Assembly (NCBI RefSeq): GCF_005222705.1
Contig: NZ_STGF01000024.1
Location: 54,040 to 118,039, forward strand
Source: Paenibacillus sp. SY21-1
GTDB lineage: Bacteria > Bacillota > Bacilli > Paenibacillales > Paenibacillaceae
Length of the DNA stretch: 64,000 nucleotides
Direction: 5' to 3'
The notes below the pieces were generated by a model. It made no database searches, was not told the DNA's origin, and saw only the letters and a list, made by a program, of their open reading frames with translations. The translations under genes were made by a program, and so were the position numbers. Below, in pieces: positions 15,222 through 24,163 of this stretch; the first letter of the stretch is position 1; every line of letters starts with the position of its first letter.

Positions 15222-18026
15222 TTAACCTGTATTTCTCAGACCTGCGGCAATGCCGTTGATCGTAAGCAGAACCTCGCGAAGCAGCTCCGGATCATCCTCG
15301 TCCTTGTCGCGCAGGGCGCGCAGCTCGGTAAGCAATCCAACTTGCATGTAGCTAAGCGGATCGACGTACGGGTTGCGGAGACGAATCGACTCCTGAATGA
15401 CCGGTACGTTGTCGAGAATTTCCTGCTGGCCCGTAATGCTGAGAATCAGCTCGGAGGACAGCTTGTATTCTTCTTCGATCTGGTTGAAAATACGGTCGCG
15501 AATCGTTTGATCCTTGATCATATTGGCGTATTCCTTGGCGATCAGCAGGTCGGCCTTGGCAAGCGCCATCTGCAAATTGTCGATCAACGTACGGAAGAAC
15601 GGGAATTGCTCGTACATCGTACGCAGCGTAGCCAGCTTGCTCTCGTCGTCGCCAGCGTATTCGCGAATCGCCGTACCGGCCGCATACCATGCCGGGAGAA
15701 GGTAACGGCTTTGCGTCCATGCGAATACCCATGGAATGGCGCGAAGATCCTCAAAGCGGTCGCTGTTCTTCCGCTTCGACGGACGGGAACCGATATTCAG
15801 CTCGCCTACCTCAGGCAACGGAGTTGATTCCTTGAAGTAGGTCAGGAAATCCGGATCGCGGAAAATAAGATCCTGATATTTCTGCAGCGCCGTTTCGGAG
15901 ATCGAACGAGCGATTTCGTCCCATTCCGCTTCCGCCTGCGGAGCCTGCTCCGGATATTTCGCCAGACGCGCCGCAGTCAGCAGCGCCCAAGTCGCCTGCT
16001 CCAAGCTGCGGTATGCGATGCCTTGCAAGGAATAACGGGAGGAAAGCACCTCGCCCTGCTCGGTAATCTTGATGCCGCCGCCAATCGTGTGCGGAGGCTG
16101 TGCCAGAATGCTGCGGTTCAGCGGCATGCCGCCGCGGCCGAGCGCTCCGCCGCGACCATGGAAAAACTTCAGCTTGACATCGTATTCCTTGCCCGCCGCC
16201 GTAATTTCCTTCAGCGCAACGCGCAGCTCCCAGTTCGCCGTTACAACCCCGCCGTCCTTGTTGCTGTCGGAGTAGCCCAGCATGATCTCATGAAGATTGC
16301 CGCGCGCCTCAACCGCTTGGCGGTAGATCGGCAGCTCGAACAGCTCCTTCATGATGCCAGGGGCAGCGTGCAGATCGTCGATCGTTTCAAAGAGGGGAAC
16401 CGACTGCAGGGTGCAGCGCACCGTTCCGTCCGCTTCCTTGCGGAACAAGCCAACTTCCTTCGCGAACACCATAACCTCCAGCATATCGCTGGCGGCTTGC
16501 GTCATGCTGATCAGATAGCTGGAAATACAGTTCGCGCCAAATTCCTGCTGTGCCTTATAAATGGTATGGTAGACATTCAAGCATTCGCGCGTCGATTCCG
16601 TATAGTCGAGATGACCGCTGGTGAGCGGACGCGGATCGTTTAGCAGCTTATGCAGCAACTCCGTTTTTTCCGCTTCGGTCAGCGAAGCGTAGTCGGAGAC
16701 AATGTTCATTTTGGCCAAAATCTCGGCCATGGCGTTCTCATGCTCCTGGCTGTGCTGACGCACATCAAGCGCCATTAGATGGAAGCCGAACAGCTCAACC
16801 TGGCGAAGCAGCTTGGCAAGATCCGTGTCGGCTACGTAATCGGCATAATGGTTGCGCAGACTGCGGTCAATAACAAGCAAATCCTCGCGAAGCTCGTTCG
16901 GATGATTGTAACGCATAGGCGTGCCTTTCAGTCCGTCGCCGCGCGTGTTGGCCAGCTTCTCAAGCATAAAGCCCAGCTTGATCCGGTAAGGCTCCTTCGC
17001 ATTGCGCCACAAGTCGACGCATTTCAGCTCGACATGCTCCCGGTCCAGACGAATCGATTCAACCAGCTCATCGGACACCGTGACAAGATTCGTGCTGAAG
17101 CTCAGCAAATCCATCAGCTCATGCAGCTTCTCTTCGTATTTGCGAATGGCCAGCTGGCGGTGCAGCGTCAACGTCTCCCATGTTACACGCGCCGTCACGG
17201 ACGGGTTGCCGTCGCGGTCGCCGCCAATCCATGAGCCGAAACGCAAGTAGTCCGGCACATGCCACTTCTCGTCCGGGTAGTACTTCGCAAGGCAACGCTC
17301 AAGCTCCTCATACACGCTTGGCAGCGCCTCGAATAACGTTTCGTCGAAATAATACAAACCGTTCCGCACCTCGTCGATAACGGTCGGCTTGCGATCGCGA
17401 AGCTCGTCGGTCTGCCACAGAATCAGCACCTCGTTCATCAGCTTCTCGCGCAGCTTCTCGCGTTCACGGTACGTCAATGTCGGATTGTCCAGCTCCATAA
17501 CATCGACTGCAATCCGTTTGTGAATGTCCAGCACAGCGCGGCGAGTCGCTTCTGTCGGGTGCGCCGTCATTACCAGCTCCAGCGAAATGCCGCTCAGAAT
17601 GTCCTGCACATCGTTAACGGCGATGCCTCGTTCCTTCAAATCCTGTACTGCACTCTCAATAGAGCCCCGCTGTACGGACTCGCCGGCCGACACCTCGTAA
17701 TCACGTTTCCGTCTAATCCGGTGATTCTGCTCGGCAATGTTGACAAGCTGGAAATAAATTGCGAACGCACGAATAACCTGATGTCTGATCTCAGGGCTCA
17801 GGGCTGCAATCGTTTCCTTAAATTGGTCAAAAAGCTCCGGCACAAATTCCGCGCGCAGCGCCTTGCTCTGCTCACGGATGCGCTCCACAATGTCCAGCAG
17901 CTCGCGCCCGCCCTGATGGACAAGCACCTCGCCCAGAATGTTGCCCAGAAAGCGCACATCCCGTCTGAGCAGATTGTTAGCTTGCGGCCGGCTTGTAGTC
18001 ATAGTTGATGCAGATTGATCCGACAT
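15222..18026 (-). CDS. ppc: Phosphoenolpyruvate carboxylase
   Basis: It carboxylates phosphoenolpyruvate to oxaloacetate, refilling the TCA cycle. At 934 residues it is a full-length bacterial enzyme. Catalytic landmarks are visible: the His of VMTAHPTEATRRAVLD near residue 145, GSWIGGDRDGNPSV near 250, GYSDSNKDGGVVTANW near 550, the FHGRGGALGRGG loop near 590, and the C-terminal GIAAGLRNTG, whose last Gly is conserved. ATG at 18026 (MSDQSAS) is preferred because AGGAGG lies six bases before it; an upstream in-frame ATG at 18086 lacks one. Monocistronic, with its own terminator. Confidence 0.97.
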   Translation of the reverse strand: MSDQSASTMTTSRPQANNLLRRDVRFLGNILGEVLVHQGGRELLDIVERIREQSKALRAEFVPELFDQFKETIAALSPEIRHQVIRAFAIYFQLVNIAEQNHRIRRKRDYEVSAGESVQRGSIESAVQDLKERGIAVNDVQDILSGISLELVMTAHPTEATRRAVLDIHKRIAVDVMELDNPTLTYREREKLREKLMNEVLILWQTDELRDRKPTVIDEVRNGLYYFDETLFEALPSVYEELERCLAKYYPDEKWHVPDYLRFGSWIGGDRDGNPSVTARVTWETLTLHRQLAIRKYEEKLHELMDLLSFSTNLVTVSDELVESIRLDREHVELKCVDLWRNAKEPYRIKLGFMLEKLANTRGDGLKGTPMRYNHPNELREDLLVIDRSLRNHYADYVADTDLAKLLRQVELFGFHLMALDVRQHSQEHENAMAEILAKMNIVSDYASLTEAEKTELLHKLLNDPRPLTSGHLDYTESTRECLNVYHTIYKAQQEFGANCISSYLISMTQAASDMLEVMVFAKEVGLFRKEADGTVRCTLQSVPLFETIDDLHAAPGIMKELFELPIYRQAVEARGNLHEIMLGYSDSNKDGGVVTANWELRVALKEITAAGKEYDVKLKFFHGRGGALGRGGMPLNRSILAQPPHTIGGGIKITEQGEVLSSRYSLQGIAYRSLEQATWALLTAARLAKYPEQAPQAEAEWDEIARSISETALQKYQDLIFRDPDFLTYFKESTPLPEVGELNIGSRPSKRKNSDRFEDLRAIPWVFAWTQSRYLLPAWYAAGTAIREYAGDDESKLATLRTMYEQFPFFRTLIDNLQMALAKADLLIAKEYANMIKDQTIRDRIFNQIEEEYKLSSELILSITGQQEILDNVPVIQESIRLRNPYVDPLSYMQVGLLTELRALRDKDEDDPELLREVLLTINGIAAGLRNTG

Positions 18027-18346
18027 ACTGTTCCTCCTAAAATGTAGCGAAGACTCATACACTTCAATTGCATATTTGTACTTCACGAACGTATTTCAAG
18101 CTTCCTACATCATACTACAAAACTTTGCAGGGTTGAAGCCCCGCTCAAAAACGCCGCCCGTAATCGTTGAATCGCTGCATAAAATGGCACAAATCCCCTT
18201 GGCAATCGTTCGATCCTATAGCCCGCCGAGCGTTTCAGAGAAACAATGGAAAAACAGGCTACGGGATATTGCCAAAGTCGGTCACCACAAGCAGCGCTTC
18301 AGACAAGCCGTTGACAGTCTTCAAACCCATTTTTCCTATTGTCATG

Positions 18347-18381
18347 AAAAAAGCCGACTGGGCACGGCCCGCTCGGCTTTT
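18347..18381. terminator. Hairpin terminator after the collagen-like gene
   Basis: AAAAGCCGA ... TCGGCTTTT flanked by A and T runs, 15 bases after the collagen-like gene stop codon on the minus strand. Confidence 0.8.
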
Positions 18382-18395
18382 GCTGTTTGTTATGA

Positions 18396-19160
18396 TTAGG
18401 AAAGCTTGGTAATCACGATCGACGCGCTCACGGTAGGCGCCCCGCCTCCGATCGCATTTCGCAGTACCACAGTTCCCGTTTGGTCGATTCGGTTCAGCGT
18501 AAGCACGCCTCCTGCCGACAACTGTGCCACAACCTGGCCTTGATAAGGATTGTTGCCCGCGCCAGAACCATAGTTGCTGCACATTACAAGCGCCGCAGGG
18601 GGCGCGCCCGCAGGATCAAAGAACAAGCCAAAGGCGGTATCGCCCTCTTGCGGAAACACTTCCCATTCAATATGGTACACGCCAGCTTGATTAATTACGA
18701 TATTGGATGGGGGAGCGAAGGTAATCGCCGCAGCGTTAATAAGCGAATCCGTGAAGGTCACGGCTCCGCCTTGACCGCCGGCTACCGGCGCAGCTGCAAT
18801 TGTCTGCTCAGCAGTGCTGCACAGAAAAGCATAATCAGCCATGCCTCCCGCCGGGCCTTGTGGTCCAGTCGCTCCTTGCGGTCCTTGCGGACCTGCCGGT
18901 CCCTGAACGCCTTGAGCACCTTGAGCGCCCTGCGCACCTTGAGGTCCTTGAGGCCCTTGCGGTCCTTGCGGCCCCGGAACAGGTGTCACATTGACTACAG
19001 GTCTAGGACAGGTTACTTTGACGATTTTCTTTTTTATAATGATATTTCTTTTTTTGTGCTTTTTAGGCTTGCATACAAGCACAACTTTCTTGTGGCATTT
19101 TCTAAGGCATTTACGATGGCATTTTTTACGAAACTTTCTAGTCTTCAAGCAATTCAACAC
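18396..19160 (-). CDS. Collagen-like surface/exosporium protein (BclA-type)
   Basis: The roughly 254-residue protein has three parts. The first is a very basic, Cys/His/Lys-rich head (CLKTRKFRKKCHRKCLRKCH and HKKRNIIIKKKIVKV). The second is a Gly-X-Y collagen tract of about 15 triplets (GPQGPQGPQGAQ type, residues about 70-115). The third is a C-terminal globular domain with alternating beta strands (GVYHIEWEVFPQEGDTAFGL, VVLRNAIGGGAPTVSASIVI) like the trimeric TNF/C1q-fold heads of BclA. Such proteins form hair-like trimers on spores or cells in related genera. GTG at 19160 or TTG at 19157 is the likely start because GAGGAGG lies just upstream; an ATG further out at 19247 has no such site. 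The Gln/Ala-rich triplets and Cys-rich head are notable. The spore location is inferred. Confidence 0.83.
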   Translation of the reverse strand: MLNCLKTRKFRKKCHRKCLRKCHKKVVLVCKPKKHKKRNIIIKKKIVKVTCPRPVVNVTPVPGPQGPQGPQGPQGAQGAQGAQGVQGPAGPQGPQGATGPQGPAGGMADYAFLCSTAEQTIAAAPVAGGQGGAVTFTDSLINAAAITFAPPSNIVINQAGVYHIEWEVFPQEGDTAFGLFFDPAGAPPAALVMCSNYGSGAGNNPYQGQVVAQLSAGGVLTLNRIDQTGTVVLRNAIGGGAPTVSASIVITKLS

Positions 19161-19553
19161 AAGCACCTCCTCGGATTTGACACATCTTACGCAAAGATGC
19201 ATGCTCGCGAAAGGATATTTACCTACTAAACTAGTAGACGATCGCACATTTATCTAAAAACAGGTAGATGCCGAGGGATATACGCATACGTAATCCCGAT
19301 TCTTTGAAAATATACCTATACAAAACGATATGGATTTTCATAGACTAATAGATTGCGCAAATTCGTCATAGGCCGCGTTAGCTTAGCCATGGTCCGCTCC
19401 AGCTGGATTTTTTTAAAGATACAGGTTGAACAAAACATTTGCATAAAGCCCCAAAGGTTACATGGCAAAAATGTATTTGCGAACAATATGTCCATGCTCA
19501 ATCCAATGCCCGAACAGACTGTGGCCTGCCCTTTGGAGCACTCGGGAGTAAGT
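19161..19553. other. Intergenic region between collagen-like gene and repeat array
   Basis: AT-rich; no gene supported. Short frames on both strands lack Shine-Dalgarno sites. Confidence 0.4.
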
Positions 19554-20600
19554 CAGTTAGAAATGTGATTGTAGATCGGTGTTTGGGGCTTTCTTGAACT
19601 AAATGAGTTAGATATGTGATTGTAGACTGCCTTTTGGAGCTCTCGCGAGCTAAATGAGTTAGATATGTGATTATAGATCGACTTTTGGAGCTCTCGAGGG
19701 CTAAATGAGTTAGATATGTGATTGTAGACCGCCTTTTGGAGCACTCGGGAGCTAAATGAGTTAGATATGTGATTATAGATCGACTTCTGGGGCTCTCGCG
19801 AGCTAAATGAGTTAGATATGTGATTATAGACCGACTTTTGGAGCTCTCGGGAGCTAAATGAGTTAGATTTGTGATTATAGATCGACTTTTGGAGCTCTCA
19901 GGAGCTAAATGAGTTAGAAATGTGATTATAAATCGACTTTTGGAGCTCTCACGAGCTAAATGAGTTAGATATGTGATTATAGACCGGCTTTTGGAGCTCT
20001 CGAGAGCTAAATGAGTTAGATATGTGATTGTAGACCGTCTTTGGGGGCTCTCCGGAGCTGAATGAATTAGAAATGTGATTGTAGACCGATTTTGAGTACC
20101 CTCGCGAGCTAAATGAGTTAAATATGTGATTGTAGACCGATTTTGAGTACCCTCGCGAGCTAAATGAGTTAGATTTGTGATTATAGATCGACTTTTGGAG
20201 CATTCGGGAGCTAAATGAGTTAGATTTGTGATTATAAATCGACTTTTGGAGCGCTCGGGAGCTAAATGAGTTAGATATGTGATTGTAGACCGCCTTTTGG
20301 AGCACTCGGGAGCTAAATGAGTTAGATATGTGATTGTAGACCGCCTTTTGGAGCGCTCGGGAGCTAAATGAGTTAGATATGTGATTGTAGACCGACTTTT
20401 GGAGCTCTCGGGAGCTAAATGAGTTAGATATGTGATTATAGACCGGCTTTTGGAGCACTCGGGAGCTAAATGAGTTAGAAATGTGATTGTAGACCGACTT
20501 TTGGAGCTCTCGGGAGCTAAATGAGTTAGATTTGTGATTATAGATCGACTTTTGGAGCTCTCGGGAGTAACGTTAGTTAGATATGTAATTGTAGCTCAGC
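19554..20600. repeat. 51-bp tandem repeat array, about 20 copies
   Basis: The motif GTGATTRTAGAYCGNCTTTT recurs every 51 bp, at 19565, 19616, 19667 and so on to 20534, with a worn 21st copy at 20585 (GTAATTGTAGCTCAGC). Each unit carries GAGCTAAATGAGTTAGATAT and a small inverted repeat around AGCTC..GAGCT. The plus strand has stops in all frames in every unit. One minus-strand frame is open through many units and would give a 17-residue repeat (SSRELQKAVYNHISNSF), but TGA stops occur in at least two units and there is no Shine-Dalgarno or clear start. I therefore treat the array as a non-coding minisatellite between the collagen-like gene and the tRNA cluster. Confidence 0.95.
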
Positions 20601-20721
20601 TTTGAAAACTGAGAAGTAAGCGTTTAACTGTGGAATAGGTTTCTAATGTGTTTGTTGCCATTAAAATCATAAGCTCAAGCTATATAGGCAAATCATGCAG
20701 CTCGTTGCGCAAATACAAAAA

Positions 20722-20750
20722 CAAAAAAAAGCCTTGCTAAGCAAGGCTTT
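20722..20750 (-). terminator. Intrinsic terminator of the four-tRNA operon
   Basis: On the minus strand AAAGCCTTGC, TTA and GCAAGGCTTTTTTTT form a clean hairpin with a U-tract, just after tRNA-Gly(TCC). Confidence 0.93.
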
Positions 20751-20763
20751 CGACGTGTGTGGT

Positions 20764-20837
<74 letters not shown>

Positions 20838-20853
20838 AAAACAAAAACTTATA

Positions 20854-20930
20854 TGGTCGGGACGACACGATTTGAACATGCGACCCCCTGGTCCCAAACC
20901 AGGTGCTCTACCAAGCTGAGCTACGTCCCG
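20854..20930 (-). tRNA. tRNA-Pro (anticodon TGG), CCA encoded
   Basis: Minus-strand CGGGACGTAGCTCAGCTTGG begins the gene; anticodon stem-loop CCTGGTTTGGGACCAGG; acceptor CGGGACG/CGTCCCG. Confidence 0.97.
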
Positions 20931-20963
20931 CAATCCAAAAGGATTTGCAACCATTAGAGAAAA

Positions 20964-21040
20964 TGGCGTGCCCTAAGAGATTCGAACTCCTGACCTTTTG
21001 ATTCGTAGTCAAACGCTCTATCCAGCTGAGCTAAGGGCAC
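20964..21040 (-). tRNA. tRNA-Arg (anticodon ACG), CCA encoded
   Basis: Minus-strand GTGCCCTTAGCTCAGCTGGA begins the gene; anticodon loop GACTACGAATC. The A34 of ACG is expected to become inosine by TadA. Confidence 0.97.
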
Positions 21041-21046
21041 ACATTA

Positions 21047-21121
21047 TGGAGCGGAAGACGGGAATCGAACCCGCGACCCTCGCCTTGGCAAGGCGATGCT
21101 CTACCGCTGAGCCACTTCCGC
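21047..21121 (-). tRNA. tRNA-Gly (anticodon GCC), CCA encoded
   Basis: Minus-strand GCGGAAGTGGCTCAGCGG begins the gene; anticodon stem-loop TCGCCTTGCCAAGGCGA. First gene of the four-tRNA operon (Gly-Arg-Pro-Gly). Confidence 0.97.
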
Positions 21122-21363
21122 ACGTTGTTTTCTCTGTCGCTCGCTCGTTCATTTCATCGCGGCGACAAGTAATAATATATCACCCCCAGAAATAAAATGC
21201 AACTGTTTTTCTAAAAAAATTTAAAAAATCTTTTCCCGCCTGCATTTCCCCGATATAGTCGCCTAAAAACGTGTAAAATCCCCCCTCCCCCCGCGGTAAC
21301 GACAGCAAGCCCTCGCCTCTATTCCCGAAGCCTTGCCATCCCGTACCCCGCCATCGTTGTTCA

Positions 21364-21427
21364 TAAAAAAACGAAAGGCCGCGATAGGCGGCCCGCTTCA
21401 TGCGAGCTGTTGCGCCTATCGCGGCCG
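21364..21427 (-). terminator. Intrinsic terminator after chemotaxis receptor gene
   Basis: On the minus strand GGCCGCGATAGGCG pairs with CGCCTATCGCGGCC over a long loop and is followed by TTTCGTTTTTTT. Confidence 0.88.
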
Positions 21428-21435
21428 TTCATGGA

Positions 21436-22716
21436 TTAATGAAGCTGAAACTTGCCAATCCGGCTGCGCATCGCGGTAGACATGCTTTGCAGCTCGTTGG
21501 AGGCTGCCGCAACCTCCTGTACCATTGCATTCTGCTCCTGCACCGAGGAGGCGATGCCGTTTAGCGTATCGGCGTTGTCTCTTGCGGCATGCGCTACCCG
21601 CTCAGCGCCCGACAAGATCGTTTTCATTTTCAGCGATTGCTCGCTGATCAGCTCGGCGATGCTGGCAACCGCGTGCACGGTACGCTCTACGGAATCCGAT
21701 ACCTCATGCAGCTGATCGATAGCCGCTGACGTTTTCGCCGATTCGGCCTGCGTATTAAGCGCCTGAAGCTCCATTCGCCTTACCGCGGTCGCGAGATCGG
21801 ATTGAATCGATTCAATCAAGCCGCCGATATTTTTCACCTCATCGGAGCTGTGATTGGCCAGCTTGCGGATTTCTACCGCAACAACCTCGAAGCCCCTGCC
21901 TTGCTCTCCTGCATGCGCCGCCTCAATTGAAGCGTTTAGTGCCAGCAAATGGGTGCGAGCCGATATATCCTCAACCACGTTAATGATTTCTCCGATTTGG
22001 ACGGCATGCTGCTCGAGCTTTTTGACGATGACGGCCGTTTCCTTGCCCTCTTCGGCGAATTGATTCATCGCTTGGAAAAAAGAACCGATTGTCTGGCTGC
22101 TGCTGGCCATCGTCTCCTGCATGCTGTCGGCATCGGATTTCGCTGTGCTGGTGCGCGACTGGGCATTCTCGGACAAACGGGCGATGTCCTCAATCGTTTC
22201 GTACATCCCGTGCGACAGCTTCGCCTGGATGTCCGTATTGCTCGAAATGGTGTCGATTCGTTCGCTGATCTCTGTAAGCAGCCCTGCCGCCTGTTCTGCG
22301 GCGCTGCGCATCTGTTCGACCTCTTTGCTTGTGGCGGAGGAATGTCCGTCGATGTCTATAACGATGCTGCGCAAGCTGGTCAACATCTCGTTAAACGATG
22401 TCGATACCTGCATCAGCTCATCTTTTGATTGCGGAATATCCACGCTTGTCGACAGGTTGCCCTTGGACGCCTTGACCGCTGCCGCATGAAGCGCATTCAA
22501 TGGTTTGACGAGCAGTCTGGCCGTAAGCCAGCCAAGAAAGCCTGTCCAGAAAATGCCCAAAGCGAGCGTTATAATGGAGTACAATAGCGAGTTCATGTCA
22601 GGCGCGATCAGATCTTTCAGGACGAAAATGCAAAAGGCGCTCGTGCCGTATGTTACGACGGCGACAATGCTAATGCCCAACACAATTTTTTTAACTAAGC
22701 TAAAGCTAACATTCAT
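21436..22716 (-). CDS. Methyl-accepting chemotaxis protein without an extracellular sensor domain
   Basis: This chemoreceptor signals to CheA. Two transmembrane helices (IVLGISIVAVVTYGTSAFCIFV and SLLYSIITLALGIFWTGFLGWL) are joined by a loop of only a dozen residues, so there is no periplasm-side ligand domain. A HAMP domain (LVKPLNALHAAAVKASKGNL ... DELMQVSTSFNEML) is followed by the long coiled-coil signalling domain. The CheA/CheW-contact hairpin is visible as HLLALNASIEAAHAGEQGRGFEVVAVEIRKLA, split here by position near residues 265-300. At 426 residues it is short. It may sense membrane state or intracellular cues (inference). The ATG at 22716 has a GGGGGGAACAGGG leader. Confidence 0.93.
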   Translation of the reverse strand: MNVSFSLVKKIVLGISIVAVVTYGTSAFCIFVLKDLIAPDMNSLLYSIITLALGIFWTGFLGWLTARLLVKPLNALHAAAVKASKGNLSTSVDIPQSKDELMQVSTSFNEMLTSLRSIVIDIDGHSSATSKEVEQMRSAAEQAAGLLTEISERIDTISSNTDIQAKLSHGMYETIEDIARLSENAQSRTSTAKSDADSMQETMASSSQTIGSFFQAMNQFAEEGKETAVIVKKLEQHAVQIGEIINVVEDISARTHLLALNASIEAAHAGEQGRGFEVVAVEIRKLANHSSDEVKNIGGLIESIQSDLATAVRRMELQALNTQAESAKTSAAIDQLHEVSDSVERTVHAVASIAELISEQSLKMKTILSGAERVAHAARDNADTLNGIASSVQEQNAMVQEVAAASNELQSMSTAMRSRIGKFQLH

Positions 22717-22942
22717 CCCTGTTCCCCCCGCTAAGTGCTTTCTTCTATTGTAAAATATTTCTCATAATTTGCAGAGTACTTTTACAGATCAAATAAATAT
22801 TTTTAGAGAACGTTCGACATACCTCGGGCAAACCGTCTCTAAAATACGACAAAGAACAAAATCACCCTACAGGCGAAAACTTACTCCCAATTTAATGCAC
22901 ACCTTATCCCCGATCGACGAAAATCATAATGTCTTAAACAAT

Positions 22943-22972
22943 AAAAAAAGCGCCTCCCCGCAGGGAAACGCT
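22943..22972 (-). terminator. Intrinsic terminator after siderophore ATPase gene
   Basis: On the minus strand AGCGTTTCCC, TGC, GGGGAGGCGCT and TTTTTTT form a 10-bp stem with a U-tract. Confidence 0.85.
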
Positions 22973-22982
22973 GATTGTAGGA

Positions 22983-23834
22983 TTAGGCGCCTGCCGCAGC
23001 AAGCTTCTTCCGTTCGACTGAAGGAGGAGCGACACGATCGACCACAGGTTGACCGGCCAGCGCATAAGGCAGGCACAATGGCACGCCAGTACGCGGGTCA
23101 GGCACAATATCCGCTTCGATGTTGAACACCTCGCGCATAATGTCCGGCGTCATAACCTCTGCAGGCGTACCTTCGCCGGCCACGACACCCGATTTAATCG
23201 CGATCATATGATGCGCGTAACGCGTCGCATGGTTAAGATCGTGAACGACCATAACGACAGTCCGATTATTCATTTCATTGAGCTTTTGCAGCAAATGCAA
23301 AACCTCCAGCTGATGCGCCATGTCGAGAAATGTCGTAGGCTCGTCTAGGAACAAAATATCGGTTTCCTGCGCAAGCGCCATCGCAATCCAAGCGCGCTGC
23401 CTTTGGCCGCCGGACAAATGATCGACCGGTCGATCGGCAAAATCGCTCATGCCGGTCGCTTCAATCGCCCATTGCACGATATGACGGTCATCCTTGCTCA
23501 TGGAGCCAAAGCCCTTCTGGTATGGAAAACGGCCGTATGATACAAGCTCAGCCACTGTAAGACCGTCCGGAGCGGTAGGATTCTGCGGGAGGATGGCCAA
23601 CTGCTTCGCTACTTCCTTCGTTGACTGCTTATGAATCGACTTGCCGTCGAGCAATACGCTGCCCTTCGACGGGTTCATAATTCTCGCCATCGTTTTGAGA
23701 ATCGTCGACTTGCCGGAGCCGTTAGCTCCAACCAGAGCCGTAATTTTCCCTTGCGGGATGGCAATGTTTAAATTTTGAACGATCAGGCGGTCATCATAAG
23801 CAATGTCAAGATTCGAAGTCGTCAAGCGAATCAT
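22983..23834 (-). CDS. Iron-siderophore ABC transporter ATP-binding protein (FecE/YusV-like), orphan
   Basis: This ATPase would power ferric-siderophore import. Walker A GANGSGKST is near residue 37, the Q-loop ILPQNPTAPDGLTV near 84, the signature LSGGQRQRAWIAMALAQ near 140, Walker B DILFLDEPTTFLDM near 160 and the H-loop VVMVVHDLNHATRYAH near 195. The 283 residues match FepC/FhuC proteins. No permease or binding protein is adjacent, unlike most such ATPases. In Bacillus the orphan YusV serves several siderophore permeases, and the same role is plausible here, including for the binding proteins at 31-42 kb. A Fur box lies 85 bp upstream. Confidence 0.92.
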   Translation of the reverse strand: MIRLTTSNLDIAYDDRLIVQNLNIAIPQGKITALVGANGSGKSTILKTMARIMNPSKGSVLLDGKSIHKQSTKEVAKQLAILPQNPTAPDGLTVAELVSYGRFPYQKGFGSMSKDDRHIVQWAIEATGMSDFADRPVDHLSGGQRQRAWIAMALAQETDILFLDEPTTFLDMAHQLEVLHLLQKLNEMNNRTVVMVVHDLNHATRYAHHMIAIKSGVVAGEGTPAEVMTPDIMREVFNIEADIVPDPRTGVPLCLPYALAGQPVVDRVAPPSVERKKLAAAGA

Positions 23835-24163
23835 TGGACATTCACGCTCCTTCCGCTGCTAGAGGCAGACAGTTTCTAAGTATGGTTAGTACGTACTATA
23901 TCAACAGATGGTCTTTTTTTGATAACGATTATCAATCACTATATAATGATAATGTTTCTCACGTTAAAAGTCAACGACTATCGCGATAATCCCGTCCCTC
24001 GCCATCCTAGCTCAGCGCACAAGCAGGCTTCCCCGCCGCCGATTGAACGACGGCTCCGTTTCCATCCCATTTCAAATGCAGCTTGAAATCGCGAGAACGG
24101 CGCCGCTCCAATCGGCGCAATTGCGGGGAATGCAATAACAGACTTACCGACTTGCTACATTCG
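23835..24163. other. Intergenic region upstream of the siderophore ATPase gene
   Basis: Holds the Fur box. A short minus-strand frame near 24003-24130 (reads FKLHLKWDGNGAVVQ) has no start codon or ribosome site and is not called. Confidence 0.4.
23920..23934. promoter_or_regulatory. Fur box upstream of the siderophore ATPase gene
   Basis: TGATAACGATTATCA is a 7-1-7 inverted repeat matching the Bacillus Fur core TGATAATnATTATCA at 14 of 15 positions. A partial repeat, ATAATGATAATG, follows. Iron-repressed control is inferred. Confidence 0.88.

Noticed and set aside
19949..20458. 170-codon minus-strand repeat protein
   Set aside because: It arises from the 51-bp tandem repeat; no ribosome-binding site, a GTG start that is part of the repeat, and stops in sister units.
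19565..20600. CRISPR array
   Set aside because: The repeats are contiguous 51-bp units without variable spacers, and no cas genes are present.
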